Assembly: GCA_009827225.1 (NCBI GenBank)
Contig: WUAI01000027.1
Span: forward strand, 1-44,413
DNA length: 44,413 bases
Source: Flavobacteriaceae bacterium
GTDB lineage: Bacteria > Bacteroidota > Bacteroidia > Flavobacteriales > Flavobacteriaceae
Direction of reading: 5' to 3'
Part shown: positions 22,668 to 31,908 of the stretch, one piece after another
Layout: each line of letters starts with the position of its first letter
Position numbering within the stretch: the stretch's first letter is position 1
Program-made: the position numbers and the translations under genes
Notes under the pieces: model-generated
Seen by the model: only the letters and a program-made list of their open reading frames with translations
Databases searched by the model: none
Told to the model about the DNA's origin: nothing

Positions 22668-24803
22668 TTACTCCGTAATTCCTTCCATATCGAGAATAAA
22701 GGCATAATCCATTGCTACTTCCTTCAATGCTTCGAAACGTCCTGAAGCCCCACCATGGCCTGCATCCATATTGGTGTGAAGGAGTAAAATGTCGTCTCCT
22801 GTCTTGTATTCCCTTAGTTTTGCCACCCATTTCGCCGGCTCCCAATATTGCACTTGAGAATCGTGTAATCCAGTCGTTACCAGCATGTTAGGATAACCTT
22901 TCTTTTCCACATTATCATAGGGTGAATAGGATTTCATATAGTGATAATATTCTTCCTCATTCGGGTTCCCCCATTCGTCATATTCTCCGGTGGTTAATGG
23001 AATGCTATCATCTAACATGGTGGTTACAACGTCCACAAAAGGAACAGCAGCGACCACGCCATTATAAATGTCCGGAGCCAGATTCACCACAGCACCCATT
23101 AATAGTCCGCCAGCCGAACCTCCACTGGCATATAAGTGGTCTTTGGAAGTGTACTTTTCAGCAATGAGAAATTTGGAGGCATCTACGAAGTCGGTGAAGG
23201 TGTTCATCTTGGTCAAAAGCTTCCCATTCTCATACCATTCTCTCCCCAGGTATTGTCCTCCTCTCACATGCGCTATAGCGTATATAAAGCCGCGATCCAA
23301 TAAACTGAGTCGAACCGTAGAGAAATAGGGATCGATCGTCGATCCATAGCTTCCGTAGGCATACAAAAGCAGCGGATTCTCTCCATCCAGCTCCACTCCT
23401 TTTCGATACACCATTGAAATTGGGATTTTTGTGCCATCGGTGGCCGTCGCCCATACTCTCCTGGATTCGTAATTCTCTTTTTTGAATTTACCACCAAGCA
23501 CTTCCGTTTCTTTTTTGATTTCTTTCTCTTTGGTGGCCATATTGAAGTCGATCACGGAGGCGGGAGTCGTTAAGGAATTATAGCTATATCTCAAAATCTG
23601 TGAGTCGAATTCCACATTACGTACTGGATAGGCAGTATAAGTCTCACTCTCAAATGGTAAATAATAGTCGTCTGTCTCGTCCCATCTCATGATGCGAATT
23701 TTGTTGAGACCATTGTTCCGTTCACTTACAACCAGGTAATCTTTGAAAATCTCAATACCCTCTAATAATACGTCCTCACGATGACCTATTACCTCTTCCC
23801 AATTGTCCATACCGGTGTTTTCTTCGGAAACTTTCATCAACTTAAAGTTGGTAGCTCCATCCTTATTCGTAACTATGTAGAAATGATCTCCGTAATGAGA
23901 TATTCCGTATTCGAGTCCACGTGTACGTTCCTGAAAGATTTTGAAGTCCCCATCAGGATCGTTGGCATCCAGGAACTGAAACTCGGATGTTAGCGTGCTA
24001 TAGCTCCCGATCACCAAAAACTCATTGGATTTGGTCTTGTACACATAGGTACCAAAGGTTTCGTCGGTTTCTTCATAGACCATTTCATCTTTCGAAACGT
24101 CCGATCCCTTTTTGTGTCGGTAGATCTGATTTGAACGCAGTGTTTGCTCATCTTTTCGTGTGTAGAACAAGGTGGCATTATCATTCGCCCAGGTAGAACT
24201 TCCGGTAGTTAGCGGAATCGCATCCTCCAAAATTTCTCCGGTTTCAAGGTTCTTTATGTGGAGGGTATATTTTCTTCGACTTACGGTATCCACCCCGAAC
24301 GCCGCCCATTTATTATCGCGACTTACATTGATTCCTCTCAGATTATAGTAGGAATGGCCTTTAGCCATTTCGTTCACGTTGAACAAGATCTCTTCTTCTG
24401 CATTGAGAGAATCCTTTTTTCTTGAGTAAATCGGATAATCAAATCCGGTTTCGTATCGTGTTATGTAGTAATAACCATTATAGAAATAAGGAACCGATTC
24501 ATCATCCTCTTTGATCCTTGATTTCATTTCCTCGAATAGATCCTTTTGAAAATCTTTAGTATGAGCTGTCATCTTCTCATAATAATCGTTCTCACGTTCC
24601 AGGTAGTCGATCACCTCTTCATTATCACGATCATTCAACCAGTAGTAGTTGTCCACTCGAACATCGCCATGAATTTCAAGGTTTTTAGCAATCTTATCGG
24701 CTTTTGGCGGAATTATATTCATGGGTTTCTCTGTAGTGTCTTTTTCTTTACACGAAGCGGCAAAAATAAGGGTTACGATTGAAAAAAGAACTAAGTTTTT
24801 CAT
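22668..24803 (-). CDS. S9 family prolyl oligopeptidase/oligopeptidase B-like lipoprotein
   Basis: 711 residues. The N-terminus MKNLVLFSIVTLIFAASCKEK is a lipoprotein signal with Cys18, so the enzyme is probably membrane-anchored in the periplasm. A beta-propeller region (about 70-420, starting DNYYWLNDRDNEEVIDYLE) precedes the alpha/beta hydrolase domain. The catalytic Ser is in GGSAGG (about 561), Asp in GLHDSQV (about 647) and His in DAGHGGAS (about 683); AHVRGGQYLGREWY is also typical. It cleaves short peptides, after basic residues if it behaves like oligopeptidase B or after Pro otherwise. It is divergent from ybaB with 64 bases between the starts. Confidence 0.92.
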   Translation of the reverse strand: MKNLVLFSIVTLIFAASCKEKDTTEKPMNIIPPKADKIAKNLEIHGDVRVDNYYWLNDRDNEEVIDYLERENDYYEKMTAHTKDFQKDLFEEMKSRIKEDDESVPYFYNGYYYITRYETGFDYPIYSRKKDSLNAEEEILFNVNEMAKGHSYYNLRGINVSRDNKWAAFGVDTVSRRKYTLHIKNLETGEILEDAIPLTTGSSTWANDNATLFYTRKDEQTLRSNQIYRHKKGSDVSKDEMVYEETDETFGTYVYKTKSNEFLVIGSYSTLTSEFQFLDANDPDGDFKIFQERTRGLEYGISHYGDHFYIVTNKDGATNFKLMKVSEENTGMDNWEEVIGHREDVLLEGIEIFKDYLVVSERNNGLNKIRIMRWDETDDYYLPFESETYTAYPVRNVEFDSQILRYSYNSLTTPASVIDFNMATKEKEIKKETEVLGGKFKKENYESRRVWATATDGTKIPISMVYRKGVELDGENPLLLYAYGSYGSTIDPYFSTVRLSLLDRGFIYAIAHVRGGQYLGREWYENGKLLTKMNTFTDFVDASKFLIAEKYTSKDHLYASGGSAGGLLMGAVVNLAPDIYNGVVAAVPFVDVVTTMLDDSIPLTTGEYDEWGNPNEEEYYHYMKSYSPYDNVEKKGYPNMLVTTGLHDSQVQYWEPAKWVAKLREYKTGDDILLLHTNMDAGHGGASGRFEALKEVAMDYAFILDMEGITE

Positions 24804-24813
24804 ATTGGATCTA

Positions 24814-24845
24814 TTGTTTTATAAACGGGTAAAATAGTAAATTTG
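24814..24845 (+). promoter_or_regulatory. Promoter of the YbaB-family gene
   Basis: TTG at 24814-24816, a 21-base spacer and TAAATTTG at 24838-24845 fit the Bacteroidota promoter pattern, 22 bases before the ATG. Confidence 0.6.
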
Positions 24846-24867
24846 TACCCAATTTAAAAACAAGAAT

Positions 24868-25194
24868 ATGTTTGGAGATATAATGGGCATGATGGGGAAG
24901 CTAAAAGAAGCCCAGGCGAAAGTTGAAGAAACCAAGAAGAGACTGGATACCGTTCTTATCGATGAGCAAAGCTCAGACAACCTTTTACGTGTTACCGTCA
25001 CTGCCAATAGGGAGATCAAATCAATTGAAATTGATGACGAACTGATGAAGGACAAAGAACAACTTGAAGATTATCTGATTTTAACTTTGAATAAAGCCAT
25101 CACTAAGGCTTCGGAAGTTCATGAAACTGAAATTGCAGCTGTAGCAAAAGAAGGAATGCCTAGCATTCCGGGTATGGACGGACTCTTTAAATAA
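24868..25194 (+). CDS. YbaB/EbfC-family nucleoid-associated protein
   Basis: 108 residues. The Gly/Met-rich N-terminus [21 protein letters not shown], the long helix, the central strands [20 protein letters not shown] and the C-terminal [13 protein letters not shown] match the YbaB/EbfC DNA-binding family, a dimeric nucleoid-associated protein. In many bacteria ybaB sits between dnaX and recR; here it stands alone next to a peptidase gene. It is expressed from a recognisable promoter. Confidence 0.92.
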   Translation: MFGDIMGMMGKLKEAQAKVEETKKRLDTVLIDEQSSDNLLRVTVTANREIKSIEIDDELMKDKEQLEDYLILTLNKAITKASEVHETEIAAVAKEGMPSIPGMDGLFK

Positions 25195-25232
25195 TTGCTA
25201 ATTTTCTATTCCGGAAACCTAAAAAGCTTTTG

Positions 25233-25430
25233 ATGTCCAAATTGTACAGCGCCCTTGTCAAAGGCTTTGAAGGCTTGGTAAATGATTACTTATTTTTGAA
25301 TTCAACATTTGTTTTCGATTACCTGCAATCTAGATACGACGAAGTACTACAAAACCCTAACATTAGTCATATCAATATGTTAGGTGGTAACTATTTTTTT
25401 TTCGATCTTTGCGTTAACGAATACGTATAA
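25233..25430 (+). CDS. Possible small orphan ORF, 65 residues
   Basis: An ATG at 25233 opens a 65-residue frame beginning MSKLYSALVKGFEGLVNDYL. It has no signal peptide, no recognised domain and no visible ribosome-binding site. Its last third overlaps an 8-bp inverted repeat (25356-25384) and the region where the yegP promoter should lie, which argues against a conserved gene. The composition is plausible for a protein, so I list it with low confidence; it may be a gene remnant. The surrounding 253-base gap contains nothing else that I can support. Confidence 0.25.
   Translation: MSKLYSALVKGFEGLVNDYLFLNSTFVFDYLQSRYDEVLQNPNISHINMLGGNYFFFDLCVNEYV
25356..25384. promoter_or_regulatory. Inverted repeat upstream of yegP
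   Basis: CCTAACAT (25356-25363) and ATGTTAGG (25377-25384) are perfect inverted arms with 13 bases between. They lie about 20 bases before a weak -7-like GATCTTTG (25404-25411) and 64 bases before the yegP ATG, so they could be a regulator-binding site. Confidence 0.4.
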
Positions 25431-25447
25431 CTTCTAAACCTAAAAAT

Positions 25448-25765
25448 ATGTTCGAATTAAAACAAAGCGGAGAGAAATATCACTTCGTGCTAAAAGCCGC
25501 AAACGGGCAAGTGATTCTTTCCAGCCAAATGTATGCGTCTAAGTCTGGTGCTATGAATGGTATCGAGTCTGTGAAAACTAATTGTGGAGACGATAACTGT
25601 TTCGAAAGAAAAACCGCCAAAAACGGTAAATTCCACTTCAACATTAAATCCACAAACGGACAAATTATCGGTAGCAGCCAAATGTATGCCGGAGAGTCCG
25701 GAATGGAAAACGGAATCGAATCTGTAAAGAAAAATGCCCCTGGCGCAGACGTTAAAGAGGCTTAA
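25448..25765 (+). CDS. YegP-family protein, two DUF1508 repeats
   Basis: 105 residues made of two tandem DUF1508 units: KYHFVLKAANGQVILSSQMY (10-29) with its GAMNGIESVKTN continuation, and KFHFNIKSTNGQIIGSSQMY (60-79) with GMENGIESVKKN. The family is small, cytoplasmic and beta-rich; its function is not established. It is a single gene with an inverted repeat before it and a perfect terminator behind it, so it is probably its own regulated unit. Confidence 0.9.
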   Translation: MFELKQSGEKYHFVLKAANGQVILSSQMYASKSGAMNGIESVKTNCGDDNCFERKTAKNGKFHFNIKSTNGQIIGSSQMYAGESGMENGIESVKKNAPGADVKEA

Positions 25766-25783
25766 TAAGATCCCTCTAAAAAT

Positions 25784-25811
25784 AAAAAAAGCTCCAGTTG
25801 GAGCTTTTTTT
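25784..25811. terminator. Bidirectional intrinsic terminator between yegP and threonine aldolase
   Basis: GCTCCA (25791-25796), GT, TGGAGC (25799-25804) flanked by seven A and seven T; the flanking runs extend the stem and provide the T-tract in either direction. The last bases overlap the 3' end of the aldolase gene. Confidence 0.9.
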
Positions 25812-26835
25812 ATTTGTTATAATTCGATAGAATATCCAATAGTTTTTCGTGCATTTCCTGGGTATAATCTAAATGCGTGACCATCCGTAACTTCCCTTGG
25901 CCCATATCACTTATCTTTACATTCATCTCTTCCATATCCGAAATAAACTGCATGGCATTCGTCGATTCCTCCAGGTAAAATATGACAATATTCGTTTCCG
26001 TAGGTTCTACCTGCCGAACATAATCGGCACTCTTTAACAACAATGCAATTTCCAATGCCCTTTGATGGTCTTCTGCCAGCCGTTCGATGTGATGGTCCAG
26101 CGAATACAATGCAGCGGCGGCCATATATCCCACCTGGCGCATTCCGCCACCCAGCACTTTCCTAACACGCATCGCATTGCTCATGGCATCTTTTGTTCCT
26201 ATTAAAACCGTTCCGAGAGGTGTTCCCAAACCTTTGCTAAAACATACGGATATGGTGTCAAAAACATTTCCATATCGAGCCGGATCCTCATTCTTAGCCA
26301 CCAACGCATTCATGAGTCTTGCTCCGTCCAGGTGCAGCTTTAAGCCGTGAAGTTCGCACACCGTTTTGATCTTTTCTATTTCGGCAAAATCATAACAAGC
26401 ACCTCCACCTTTGTTCGTGGTGTTTTCAAGACAAACCAGGCTCGTGAGTGGACTATGATAAAAGTCTGGCGGATTAATAGCAGCTTCCACCGCATCGGCA
26501 GTAATCATCCCTCGATCCCCTGTTAAGAGTTTACAGGAAACCCCACTATTGAACGAAACTCCTCCCCCTTCATAGTTATAAACATGCGAATATTCGTGAC
26601 AGATTAATTGTTCGGAAGGTTGAGTATGTAGTTTTACAGCAGCCTGGTTGGCCATGGTACCGCTTGGAAAGAACAGACCTTCATCCATGCCGAATAGGTC
26701 GGCTACTCGTCTTTCCAGTTCATTTACTGTGGGATCTTCTTTGTACACATCATCTCCCACTTTCGCCCGTAGCATATGGTCGAGCATTTCCGCAGTAGGT
26801 TTAGTAACGGTATCACTTCTAAGGTCAATGATCAT
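25810..26835 (-). CDS. ltaE: Low-specificity L-threonine aldolase
   Basis: 341 residues. It has the DLRSDTVTKPT opening, DPTVNELERRVADLFGMD, FPSGTMANQ, LHLDGARLMNA and the PLP lysine in VCFSKGLGTPLG, all typical of threonine aldolase, which cleaves L-threonine or L-allo-threonine to glycine and acetaldehyde in the cytoplasm. The start lies 9 bases after the stop of a small secreted-protein gene, itself 6 bases after a metalloprotease gene, so the three are probably one transcript although functionally unlike. Confidence 0.92.
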   Translation of the reverse strand: MIIDLRSDTVTKPTAEMLDHMLRAKVGDDVYKEDPTVNELERRVADLFGMDEGLFFPSGTMANQAAVKLHTQPSEQLICHEYSHVYNYEGGGVSFNSGVSCKLLTGDRGMITADAVEAAINPPDFYHSPLTSLVCLENTTNKGGGACYDFAEIEKIKTVCELHGLKLHLDGARLMNALVAKNEDPARYGNVFDTISVCFSKGLGTPLGTVLIGTKDAMSNAMRVRKVLGGGMRQVGYMAAAALYSLDHHIERLAEDHQRALEIALLLKSADYVRQVEPTETNIVIFYLEESTNAMQFISDMEEMNVKISDMGQGKLRMVTHLDYTQEMHEKLLDILSNYNK

Positions 26836-26844
26836 TTTGGGGAA

Positions 26845-27462
26845 TTATTTTTGTCTTCTAAACTTGTTTTGGTTTTTCTGAATGGCTTCTGATATCATAT
26901 TATCCAATATCACCACATTCAGGGCATTGTTATATCCATAGTTAAGGTTCTCTTCGGAACCGTCATTGCTCACATCGAATAAATTATAAATGATCTCAAC
27001 AGTAGTTTCTCCATGAGTGGTTCGAATATTTCTGAAACATGGTTGCACCGAAGTCCGTAATGTGGGTTCGGAGGCCGCATTTTCAAGCTTGTATTTTTTA
27101 ACTTCTTCAGTTTTGATATCCGAAATATTTTGCTTCATATAGGACACAATGGTATCGCTTTCAAGTGGCACGGATAGGAAAAGGCCACAATTATCGATCT
27201 TCTTTATAAACGAATTATCCTCGTCTTTCCACACCAGGAATATTTCGTAATAAGATCCCTTGCTGGTGCAGATCTTTCCATCAATTTGAAACATCTCGAT
27301 GGCTCCGGAGCAATGTCGCTTGGAGGAAACCACATCCGTGATTCCTCGCTCGGCCAGTTTACTTATAAATTCATTGGAAAGGTCGTCTACGTACTTCTCG
27401 TCGTTCTGAGCCCATGTGATGGTCCCCAGACCCATCAACAACATTAAAAGAATACTTCTCAT
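26845..27462 (-). CDS. Secreted hypothetical protein with conserved-looking cysteines
   Basis: 205 residues. The signal peptide MRSILLMLLMGLGTITWAQ is cleaved probably after AQ. The mature protein has four cysteines (in RHCSG, GKICTS, DNCGLF and QPCFRN), consistent with two disulfides in the periplasm, and a hydrophilic C-terminus. I recognise no family. It starts 6 bases after the stop of the large metalloprotease gene, and such tight spacing suggests a related role (partner, inhibitor or substrate), which is only inference. Confidence 0.7.
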   Translation of the reverse strand: MRSILLMLLMGLGTITWAQNDEKYVDDLSNEFISKLAERGITDVVSSKRHCSGAIEMFQIDGKICTSKGSYYEIFLVWKDEDNSFIKKIDNCGLFLSVPLESDTIVSYMKQNISDIKTEEVKKYKLENAASEPTLRTSVQPCFRNIRTTHGETTVEIIYNLFDVSNDGSEENLNYGYNNALNVVILDNMISEAIQKNQNKFRRQK

Positions 27463-27468
27463 TTGGTT

Positions 27469-29871
27469 CTAATTAGTTAGACATTGATAACTTCCTATAG
27501 GACTGCCATCCGGAATTTTAGGGGCGTTGGAAACTTCAAATTCTTCAGGCTCTTCCTTATACTGTTCTATGGTTTTTACCATTTCTTTTGAAAAGCTGTC
27601 GGATTCACTTCTGTATTTCTTTTCGAAATCTGAGATGGTTTCATTCACCATGCCTTTCACCTGTGGAAAAACATTTTTATTCAAAGCTAGTTTGAATAAC
27701 TGCTGTAGCGTTTGGTATTGTAATATGCGTTCAATTTCAGCATGATAGGCCGACTTATTATCCTCGGAAAAGGCCTTGTCCGTAAGCCCCGATAATACAT
27801 CGTTCAATCCAAGGTTTGATGGATGCAAGGCCTTTTGCTGCACCAATCTGTTGGCACGTTCCGGATGCAATAGAAGTTTTAAGGTGAGGTCGCTTGCCGT
27901 AGCGGCAGCCGCCAAGGCATCGAAAGTCACGCCCTGCTTACTTTTAAAAGATTCCCGTCCTCTCCAGTAACCATAGGCCCTTGGAGGAAACAATGCCAAT
28001 TTGGTCTCAGGAATCGCCAGGGTCTCCGTATCTAAAGTTCGAAGGACCGCCTTCAAGGCCTCTTTCTGTTCTCTCTTTTGAACGGGTTTATGTTCCACTC
28101 CATTGTACCCTTTGATCAGGTAATCGTATTCCATCCCTCCAACTAATTTCACGGCGGCTTCGGTTTGATATCTATGATAAAAATACAACGGCACAAATAC
28201 ATCTTCCAAAACCGTGAAGGGTTCTCCGGTTCGAATATTGTCTTTCGAAAAATTTGACATCGCCGTTTCTCTGAGATCGAGCACATCATTCAATTCCTCT
28301 GATGCATTGGCACCATTGTCCCATAAATGGGCCTTTGGATGTGCCCCTCCGGAGGCCCGGGCGTCACTGTCTGTGATATAACGCAGTCCATTGGCAAAAG
28401 CACCTTCCAATATTCCATTCAGATAAGCCTCTTCAGAAGTTCCTTGCGGAATTTCGCTATAACTATACGCCACAGTGACCTTATCCCAATTCCCAATACC
28501 GGTGGCATAGGCATTGCTGAAATCAATCTCCCCATCTTTCACCGATAAGGTAGGATGAGGATAATCCATCACACTGGCTCTGTTTTTAGTACTTGCAGCA
28601 AAGTTATGCGCAAAACCAAGCGTGTGTCCAACCTCATGGGCAGATAACTGACGAATTCGTGCGAGGGCCATCTCCAACATGGTTTCATAATTATCGTCAC
28701 GATCCTTAAAGGGTTGGTTCATCAAGGCCTGTGCAATCATAAAATCCTGGCGAATTCGTAAACTCCCCAGGCTCACATGACCTTTGATAATTTCTCCGGT
28801 TCTTGGATCGATAACACTTCCGCCATAACTCCATCCCCTTGTGGATCGATGCACCCACTGTATGACATTATAACGAACATCCATTGGATCGGCATCGGCG
28901 GGCAGAAGTTTCACCTGGAAGGCATTGCTATAACCAATATCTTCAAAAGCCTGGTTCCACCATGAGGCCCCTTCCATTAGAGCACTGCGGACGGGTTCGG
29001 GTGTTCCAGGATCCAGGTAGTAAACGATAGGCTCAACCGCCTCACTTTTATTAGCATTCTTATCTTTTTTCTTAAGTCGGTGTCGTGTGATCAGTTTCTT
29101 TTGAATGGGCTCATAAATAGGAGTTGCGTAATCCATGTAGTCCATTGAAAATGAACCACACCTGGGATCGAACATTCGAGTTGTATAATTAGAGTCCGGT
29201 AATGCAACAAAACTATGATGCTGAATCACGGAGATACTTTGCGCATCAGGAGCCACACTCCGAATATTGTTGCCTGTAGGCTCACCGGTAAAGGTGAGCA
29301 AGGCCTCAAATTCTACGTTTTTCGGAAATGCTTTGGTACGTTCCATCCAAAGGGTATTCCTTGTTTTGTCGAGTTTATAATTTCCTTGTTTTTGCGATTT
29401 TAAGCGACGGGCAACATTATGAGCATCGCGCATTAAGAACGGGGTAAAATCAATAATAAATTTGCCCTCCTTTTCTTCTTTGATCGGAAATCCAAATAGC
29501 ACTGATTTTGCAAATGCCTCCGAAATTGACTTCCGCTCCAACTCATTTTCCGAGTTGGCACGAAACTTCAAATTGGGTTGCATCAATAAAATTTTGTTAC
29601 CGCTTTTGACAAACTTAACTACTGCCTGATCTCCCAGCTGACCCCTATCCAAGCCAATATCGTTAGATCCAAGGCCGGTTCGCAAGGATCGAACGTATAG
29701 AAATTCCTCATCAACCTTATCTACTTCAAGATAAATACTGCCCTCGTCTTCGGCATAATAAAAGGTAAAGAATCCATTAAAAGCTTCGATGTTTTTCTCA
29801 GTATCTAAGAATTGTGCTGAAATAGTTTGGACACCGACGAGAATCAGTAATCCTGTTAGTAAGTTTTTCAT
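27469..29871 (-). CDS. Secreted zinc metalloprotease, DUF5117/DUF4953-type zincin
   Basis: 800 residues with signal peptide MKNLLTGLLILVGVQTISA. The N-terminal part (about 20-330) is the beta-rich region of DUF5118/DUF5117-like proteins. The catalytic zincin domain carries HEVGHTLGFAHN (about 410-421), the HExxHxxGxxH zinc site, and the Met-turn SVMDYPHP shortly after. It is probably periplasmic or surface-exposed, cleaving proteins of unknown identity. There is no T9SS sorting tail: the C-terminus ends IPDGSPIGSYQCLTN. It is the first gene of a three-gene minus-strand run and is divergent from prfB. Confidence 0.9.
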   Translation of the reverse strand: MKNLLTGLLILVGVQTISAQFLDTEKNIEAFNGFFTFYYAEDEGSIYLEVDKVDEEFLYVRSLRTGLGSNDIGLDRGQLGDQAVVKFVKSGNKILLMQPNLKFRANSENELERKSISEAFAKSVLFGFPIKEEKEGKFIIDFTPFLMRDAHNVARRLKSQKQGNYKLDKTRNTLWMERTKAFPKNVEFEALLTFTGEPTGNNIRSVAPDAQSISVIQHHSFVALPDSNYTTRMFDPRCGSFSMDYMDYATPIYEPIQKKLITRHRLKKKDKNANKSEAVEPIVYYLDPGTPEPVRSALMEGASWWNQAFEDIGYSNAFQVKLLPADADPMDVRYNVIQWVHRSTRGWSYGGSVIDPRTGEIIKGHVSLGSLRIRQDFMIAQALMNQPFKDRDDNYETMLEMALARIRQLSAHEVGHTLGFAHNFAASTKNRASVMDYPHPTLSVKDGEIDFSNAYATGIGNWDKVTVAYSYSEIPQGTSEEAYLNGILEGAFANGLRYITDSDARASGGAHPKAHLWDNGANASEELNDVLDLRETAMSNFSKDNIRTGEPFTVLEDVFVPLYFYHRYQTEAAVKLVGGMEYDYLIKGYNGVEHKPVQKREQKEALKAVLRTLDTETLAIPETKLALFPPRAYGYWRGRESFKSKQGVTFDALAAAATASDLTLKLLLHPERANRLVQQKALHPSNLGLNDVLSGLTDKAFSEDNKSAYHAEIERILQYQTLQQLFKLALNKNVFPQVKGMVNETISDFEKKYRSESDSFSKEMVKTIEQYKEEPEEFEVSNAPKIPDGSPIGSYQCLTN

Positions 29872-29950
29872 TTCACGATCTCCCTTTCGTTACAATTTCT
29901 AAAACTACTAAAAAATAAGTCAAAATCATTTCAGCCTAAAAGTTTAATCC

Positions 29951-29958
29951 TATTTTTG
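29951..29958 (+). promoter_or_regulatory. -7 box TATTTTTG upstream of prfB
   Basis: TAnnTTTG-type box, 18 bases before the prfB ATG, in the 105-base gap between divergent genes. The -33 region has no clear TTG. Confidence 0.5.
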
Positions 29959-29976
29959 CGGTATCAATTCTGAAAA

Positions 29977-31084
29977 ATGATTACAACCGATCAACTTAAA
30001 GATCTTAGAAATCGCCTGGATGCGTTAAGGAGGTACCTTTGACATTGAAGGGAAATCCATAGAAATCTCCAACGACGAAGAGAAAACCTACGACCCCAAT
30101 TTCTGGAACAATCCAAAGGAGGCCGAAGCATTTATGAAGCAACTGCGCTCAAAGAAACAGTGGGTGGCAGATTATGAAAACGCCGTAAATCTCACTGATG
30201 ACGCGGATGTTATCTACGAATTTTTTAAGGAAGGTGAAGGTACTGCAGAAAATGTCGAACAACGTTTTCAAAATGCTTTCGATGCTATTGAATCTCTCGA
30301 ATTCAAGAACATGCTGAGCGCTGAGGGTGACGATCTAAGCGCAGTTTTGCAAATTACTGCTGGAGCAGGAGGAACGGAAAGCTGCGATTGGGCTCAAATG
30401 CTAATGAGGATGTATCTCATGTGGGCGGAAAAAAACGGATATAAGGTCAAAGAACTCAATTTCCAGCCCGGGGATGTGGCCGGGATCAAAACAGTCACTC
30501 TTGAAATTGACGGAGAGTATGCCTTTGGCTGGTTGAAAAGTGAGAATGGAGTCCACCGTTTGGTACGCATCTCACCGTTCGACAGCAATGCAAAACGGCA
30601 TACCAGTTTTGCCAGTGTTTATGTGTATCCGCTGGCCGATGATTCTATCGAAATAGAGATCAATCCTGCTGAAATATCCTGGGACTTCGCCAGAAGTAGT
30701 GGTGCCGGAGGACAGAATGTGAACAAAGTCGAAACCAAGGCCATACTTACGCATCACCCTAGTGGGATTGTTATTCATAATTCGGAAACCCGCTCTCAGT
30801 TGGAAAACAGGGAGAAAGCCATGCAAATGCTGAAATCCCAACTTTATGAAATCGAACTCAGGAAGCAACAAGCTCAGCGGGCGGCCATTGAGGATAGCAA
30901 AATGGCAATCGAGTGGGGTTCGCAGATCAGGAATTATGTTTTACACCCTTATAAATTGATCAAAGATGTACGAACAGCCTACGAAACCGGAAACACGGAT
31001 GCAGTGCTGGACGGGGACATCAATGCATTCCTGAAGTCGTACCTTATGATGACCGGGCAGGGAGAAAAGAGCAATGAGCTTTAA
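29977..31084 (+). CDS. prfB: Peptide chain release factor 2, with programmed +1 frameshift
   Basis: Translation begins at ATG 29977 (MITTDQLKDLRNRL) and meets an in-frame TGA at 30040-30042 after 21 codons. Just before it are AGGAGG (30028-30033), three bases, CTT and TGAC, the same arrangement as the E. coli prfB autoregulatory frameshift site. Slipping by one base at CTT joins the second frame (DIEGKSIEISNDEEKTYDP onward) and gives about 368 residues, normal for RF2. The stop-recognition tripeptide SPF (30572-30580) and the GGQ peptidyl-tRNA hydrolysis motif (30707-30715) are present. RF2 terminates at UGA and UAA; low RF2 lets ribosomes pause at the TGA and shift. Confidence 0.97.
30028..30043 (+). 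promoter_or_regulatory. prfB programmed +1 frameshift signal
   Basis: An internal Shine-Dalgarno AGGAGG, a 3-base spacer, the slippery CTT and TGA followed by C. Spacing is identical to the classical bacterial prfB site. Confidence 0.95.
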
Positions 31085-31189
31085 TCTACCTGAACTGCCG
31101 GTACTTCAATCGCACATTTTTGTTATGAAATCCGAATAAAACGCCAGAAAAGTAATAAGTTTGGTAGAAGAAGTATTGAAACTAACCAA

Positions 31190-31378
31190 ATGAAAGACAT
31201 ATTATTGGCGGTCCTCGGATTGCTTATAATCGTAATCGCGGTGAGAATCTATCATTATTCGGACAGAAACTTCGATCCCGATAATAAACAGAGATCCAAA
31301 GGTTTTGAAATTGCCGTGATGTTGGTAATTATAGGAATTACCATTATTGCCTTCGCACTTAATTCTATTTTCTATTGA
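31190..31378 (+). CDS. Small membrane protein, 62 residues
   Basis: Two hydrophobic segments (about 4-20 and 41-60) flank a short charged loop HYSDRNFDPDNKQRSKGFE. No signal peptidase site. The stop TGA overlaps the TTG start of the following gene by four bases, so the next membrane protein is probably translationally coupled. Function unknown. Confidence 0.65.
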   Translation: MKDILLAVLGLLIIVIAVRIYHYSDRNFDPDNKQRSKGFEIAVMLVIIGITIIAFALNSIFY

Positions 31379-31908
31379 GTTATTTTCTGAAACAATTGAA
31401 ATTAAAAGACTGCTTCACTTTTCGTGCTGAAATGAGCCATGAGGTGTTTTTAGATCGACTCAAGCAAAATGTGGACCATGGGGATGTGAACTTCACATCA
31501 GAAGCATTCGAACACTTTGAATCTAGGGAGAATAATTTAAAAGGGATCATTACCGATTCAACATTTCAGATCAAAAAACGGCGGGGTTGGTTTGATATTC
31601 ATTTGAGTAAGGCCATCGCTAATGGAACATTTCAGCAAAATGACAAAGGAATAAAAATCGAAGGATGTATTAATAGTTTTAGAAAACGAATGTATTTCTA
31701 TTATGGGTTTTTAATCCTGATGTATTTGTTTCTTTTATATATCTTTTATTTCTCTAATGCTAAAACAAATTTCGCACCTACGGCATATCGAAGTGGAATA
31801 ATCAGCCTGGCAATTCTTACCTTGATTCCCTATTTGCTGATGGTAAAAAGTACTCGCCGACTCAAAAAACTATTGTTGGAATTATTTCAAAAAATCTCAA
31901 AGGAATGA
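31375..31908 (+). CDS. Membrane protein of unknown function, TTG start
   Basis: 177 residues if read from the TTG at 31375, which overlaps the preceding stop; an alternative ATG at 31429 would remove 18 residues. The soluble N-terminal part (about 1-105) contains KKRRGWFDIHLSKAIANGTF, followed by two hydrophobic segments (about 108-127 and 140-158) and a basic end. The next gene's ATG overlaps its stop by 4 bases. No family recognised. Confidence 0.6.
   Translation: MSYFLKQLKLKDCFTFRAEMSHEVFLDRLKQNVDHGDVNFTSEAFEHFESRENNLKGIITDSTFQIKKRRGWFDIHLSKAIANGTFQQNDKGIKIEGCINSFRKRMYFYYGFLILMYLFLLYIFYFSNAKTNFAPTAYRSGIISLAILTLIPYLLMVKSTRRLKKLLLELFQKISKE

Noticed and set aside
24814-25194. recR/dnaX context for ybaB
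   Set aside because: Neither gene is present nearby; the gene stands alone here.
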